DNA from: Paraburkholderia eburnea
GTDB lineage: Bacteria > Pseudomonadota > Gammaproteobacteria > Burkholderiales > Burkholderiaceae
NCBI RefSeq assembly: GCF_002917095.1
Contig: NZ_PQGA01000013.1
Span: 101,317 to 165,316 of the forward strand
Reading direction: 5' to 3'
DNA length: 64,000 nucleotides
The notes beneath the pieces were generated by a model. The model saw nothing but the letters and a program-made list of their open reading frames with translations, was not told the origin of the DNA and did no database searches. The first letter of the stretch is position 1. Each line of letters starts with the position of its first letter. Positions 62,283-64,000 of the stretch are shown here, piece after piece. The translations under genes and the position numbers were made by a program.

Positions 62283-63425
62283 ATGAAAAGAACGAATGCG
62301 ACGGCACTGAGCGCCATTGCGCTGGCGACGATGCTGATGTCCGGTGCCTGCCATGCGCAAAGCAGCGTGACCCTCTACGGCATCATCGACGGCGGTGTGA
62401 CCTGGGTGAACAACGCGGGCGGCTCGCATCAGGTCAAGTTCGACGACGGCATTTCGTATGCAAATCGCTTTGGTCTTAAGGGAACGGAAGATCTGGGTGG
62501 AGGGCTCAAGGCTGTGTTCGAACTCGAGAGCGGGTTTCACCTCGGCAATGGGCAGATTGCGAACGGTGGATCGTTGTTCGGGCGTGCGGCTTATGTGGGG
62601 CTGCAGAGCGATTGGGGCACGCTCACGTTCGGTAATCAGATCGATATGACGCAGGAGATGGTTTATCTCTTCAACGTCACGGCGTGGGCGAGCGGTTATG
62701 CCATTAATCAGGGTGATTTCGATCGGATGAACGGCGATCATCTGCCTAATGCGATCAAGTTCATGTCGAATACGTATGCCGGGTTTCAGTTTGGAGGCAT
62801 GTATTCGTTCAGCAATACGCCGGGGGATTTTCATACCGGCAGCGCCTGGAGTGTGGGGGCGCAGTATCAGCATGGCGACTTCGCCATGGGGACGGCTTAT
62901 ACGCAGTTGAATAATCCTTCCGGGATTTATGCGTTCGATCCCTATGCGATGATCGGCGTGAGTTCGTTTTTTGGTAGGCCTACTGTTAGTGTTGATCCTG
63001 CTACGGGGGCTGTTACGGATCTGTATGCCAGCGATTCTTTTCCCGTGGATAAGCAGGGGGCTTTGGGTGTCGGCGCTAGTTATGTGATTAACACCGTTAC
63101 GCTTTCAGGTGATTTCACTTATACGCAGATTAAGGCTTTTGGCGAGAGTGAGCATATGCTCGTTGCCGAAGGGGGCGTTAATTGGCAGGTTACGCCTGCG
63201 TTTAGTGCTATTGGCGGTTATCAGTATACGCATTTCGATGGGCATCATTGGAATCAGCTTTCGGCTGGGTTGCATTATCTGCTTTCCAAAAATACCGATG
63301 TTTATCTGTCTGGCGACTGGCTCAAGGCTTCCCAAGGCGTTGATGCTGTGATTGGGTATAGCTTTACGCCTTCTTCCACCACTACGCAGGCCGATGTGCG
63401 GATTGGGATGCGGCATTCGTTTTGA
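62283..63425 (+). CDS. Gram-negative general porin (porin 2)
   Basis: 380-residue porin; signal peptide ends CHA near 23-25 and the mature protein begins QSSVTLYGIIDGGV. It is closely similar to porin 1 throughout, including AYTQLNNPSGIYAFDPYAMIG, PATGAVTDLY, GGYQYTHFDGHHWNQLSAGLHYLL and the last strand RIGMRHSF. From about 62880 to the end, codons shift to T-ending and AT-richer forms, unlike the first half and unlike porin 1. Divergent from betI; the 272-base gap contains the BetI site, so choline control of this porin is possible. Confidence 0.93.
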   Translation: MKRTNATALSAIALATMLMSGACHAQSSVTLYGIIDGGVTWVNNAGGSHQVKFDDGISYANRFGLKGTEDLGGGLKAVFELESGFHLGNGQIANGGSLFGRAAYVGLQSDWGTLTFGNQIDMTQEMVYLFNVTAWASGYAINQGDFDRMNGDHLPNAIKFMSNTYAGFQFGGMYSFSNTPGDFHTGSAWSVGAQYQHGDFAMGTAYTQLNNPSGIYAFDPYAMIGVSSFFGRPTVSVDPATGAVTDLYASDSFPVDKQGALGVGASYVINTVTLSGDFTYTQIKAFGESEHMLVAEGGVNWQVTPAFSAIGGYQYTHFDGHHWNQLSAGLHYLLSKNTDVYLSGDWLKASQGVDAVIGYSFTPSSTTTQADVRIGMRHSF

Positions 63426-63509
63426 GGTTTTTTTGTTTGTGGTTCTGGTTGGGGGGCGTTTCCTTGTTTTCTTGTCGGTATGCGAGCGTTGCCCCTGTGC
63501 GGGGCGGCA

Positions 63510-63543
63510 CCTACTTTTCTTTGCAGCGGCAAAGAAAAGTAGG
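63510..63543. repeat. Perfect 15-bp hairpin
   Basis: CCTACTTTTCTTTGC (63510-63524), 4-base loop AGCG, then GCAAAGAAAAGTAGG (63529-63543). Its right arm begins the long inverted repeat. GGCAAAGAAAGTAGG-like motifs recur in Burkholderia-group intergenic DNA (recalled, not searched). Confidence 0.85.
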
Positions 63544-63904
63544 CAAAAGAAAACCGCTCACACCGCCAGTGTGACGCCGTCCACCACTCGCCCACCAGCG
63601 GAGTGGTGACTGGGCAGCGCCCGCATCACGCGTCGTACAACAGAGTGGAGACGCCCGCCCATCCGGGGGCGCTGCGCGCCCCGTTGGGCATAACCGGAAA
63701 GCCGTCGGGTGTTTTACCGCTGGTTTCCCTTGCAGACCCGACCGCTGCGCGCGAAGCGAGCAGCGGGATGAATGAGTCCTTTGTCACTTCGCTTTAAGGC
63801 GCGACAAGCGAGCAATGCCCAGTCACCACTCCGATGATGGGTTAGTGGTGGACTGCGTCACATTGGTGGTGTGAGCGGCTTTCTTTGCCTACTTTCTTTG
63901 CCGC
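63527..63904. repeat. Long imperfect inverted-repeat element
   Basis: The arm at 63527-63615 (CGGCAAAGAAAAGTAGGC to GAGTGGTGACTGGGC) is repeated in reverse complement at 63817-63904 (GCCCAGTCACCACTCC to CTTTGCCGC), with small differences. About 200 bases lie between, with no gene. It resembles a nonautonomous mobile or REP-like unit. Confidence 0.75.
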
Positions 63905-63906
63905 CG

Positions 63907-63986
63907 TGTACAGACTGGAGACATAGCTGACAGGTGTACGAGGACATGGTTGACACTTTCGGGCAATCGAACGCCCGGAGCCACCT
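63907..63986 (+). mobile_element. Putative left end of an IS481-like insertion sequence
   Basis: TGTACAGACTGGAGACATAG then CTGACA (63907-63932) is followed by a second copy TGTACGAGGACATGGTTGACA-like (63935-63955), giving tandem direct repeats of the sort that bind transposase. The long inverted repeat stops abruptly at 63904. A start codon follows at 63987. Family assignment is tentative. Confidence 0.5.
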
Positions 63987-64000
63987 ATGCCCTGGAACGT
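63987..64000 (+). CDS. Putative transposase, first five codons only
   Basis: ATGCCCTGGAACGT gives MPWN(V), and GGAG lies 9 bases upstream. Many IS481-type transposases begin MPW, which with the repeats just upstream suggests a transposase gene that continues past the window. Too little is visible to be sure. Confidence 0.4.

Larger units (their letters stand above)
63426..63986. other. Noncoding 561-base region after porin 2
   Basis: No credible gene. It holds a T/G-rich stretch after the porin, a 15-bp perfect hairpin (63510-63543), an approximately 88-bp imperfect inverted repeat (arms 63527-63615 and 63817-63904) and the putative edge of an insertion sequence from about 63907. Confidence 0.7.

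Noticed and set aside
63441..63986. A CRISPR array or a gene in the repeat-rich end of the window
   Set aside because: Repeats form two inverted arms, not regularly spaced direct repeats, and open frames across it are short and low-complexity.

Overview
The window looks like a replicon segment of a Burkholderia-group betaproteobacterium (Paraburkholderia, Caballeronia or Burkholderia). The grounds are the high-GC coding sequence with G/C-ending codons, two Burkholderia-type general porins, an intracellular polyhydroxybutyrate depolymerase, an extra groES/groEL pair, and single genes separated by short intergenic gaps. The genus is inferred from family content; no marker such as 16S rRNA is present. 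I saw no tRNA, rRNA, CRISPR array or replication origin.

Layout. 0-1.8 kb: end of groES and a paralogous groEL with a terminator. 1.8-5.6 kb: a VOC protein and a taurine-type transporter, tauABC. 5.7-6.9 kb: porin 1. 7-9.7 kb: LysR regulator and divergent choline sulfatase betC. 9.8-17.1 kb: a lone sulfonate-binding protein, a VOC protein, a PLP transsulfuration-family enzyme, an MFS pump, sfnB and a sulfate-binding protein. 17.3-20.7 kb: PhnD-like protein, fatty acid desaturase, APC permease. 20.8-26.5 kb: a DszA/NtaA-type and a DszC/SfnB-type oxidoreductase divergent from a complete sulfonate ABC transporter. 27-31.6 kb: two NAD(P)-dependent oxidoreductases, then an operon of DUF4118 protein, hydrolase and MipA. 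31.6-32.6 kb: another lone sulfonate-binding protein. 32.8-36.6 kb: a ribose-type sugar ABC transporter. 36.8-39.2 kb: two paralogous divergent LuxR-type regulators. 39.2-43.7 kb: hydrolase, small Cys/His secreted protein, cupin, metE, small conserved protein. 43.7-48.4 kb: phosphonate operon (MFS, iron alcohol dehydrogenase, phnX) and its LysR regulator. 48.4-54.9 kb: GST, PHB depolymerase, diguanylate cyclase, YkgJ, two IclR-type genes, PsiE. 55.2-62.1 kb: choline-binding protein, APC permease, betA, betB, betI. 62.3-63.4 kb: porin 2. 63.5-64 kb: a long inverted repeat interrupted by the edge of an insertion sequence.

Functionally the window is dominated by scavenging of sulfur, choline and phosphorus. 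Taurine, alkanesulfonates, choline-O-sulfate, sulfate and probably an organosulfur compound attacked by the flavin oxidoreductase pair would feed sulfite or sulfate into assimilation; metE and the transsulfuration-family enzyme act on the methionine end. Choline released by BetC can be oxidised to glycine betaine by BetA and BetB encoded 48 kb away. The phosphonate operon would release phosphate from a C2 phosphonate. The best candidates for something undescribed are the 20.8-26.5 kb desulfurisation-plus-transport module, the phosphonate operon lacking a transaminase, the choline-binding protein paired with an APC permease, and 13-bp-spaced TTTAAA arrays that place stops in all six frames after two genes.
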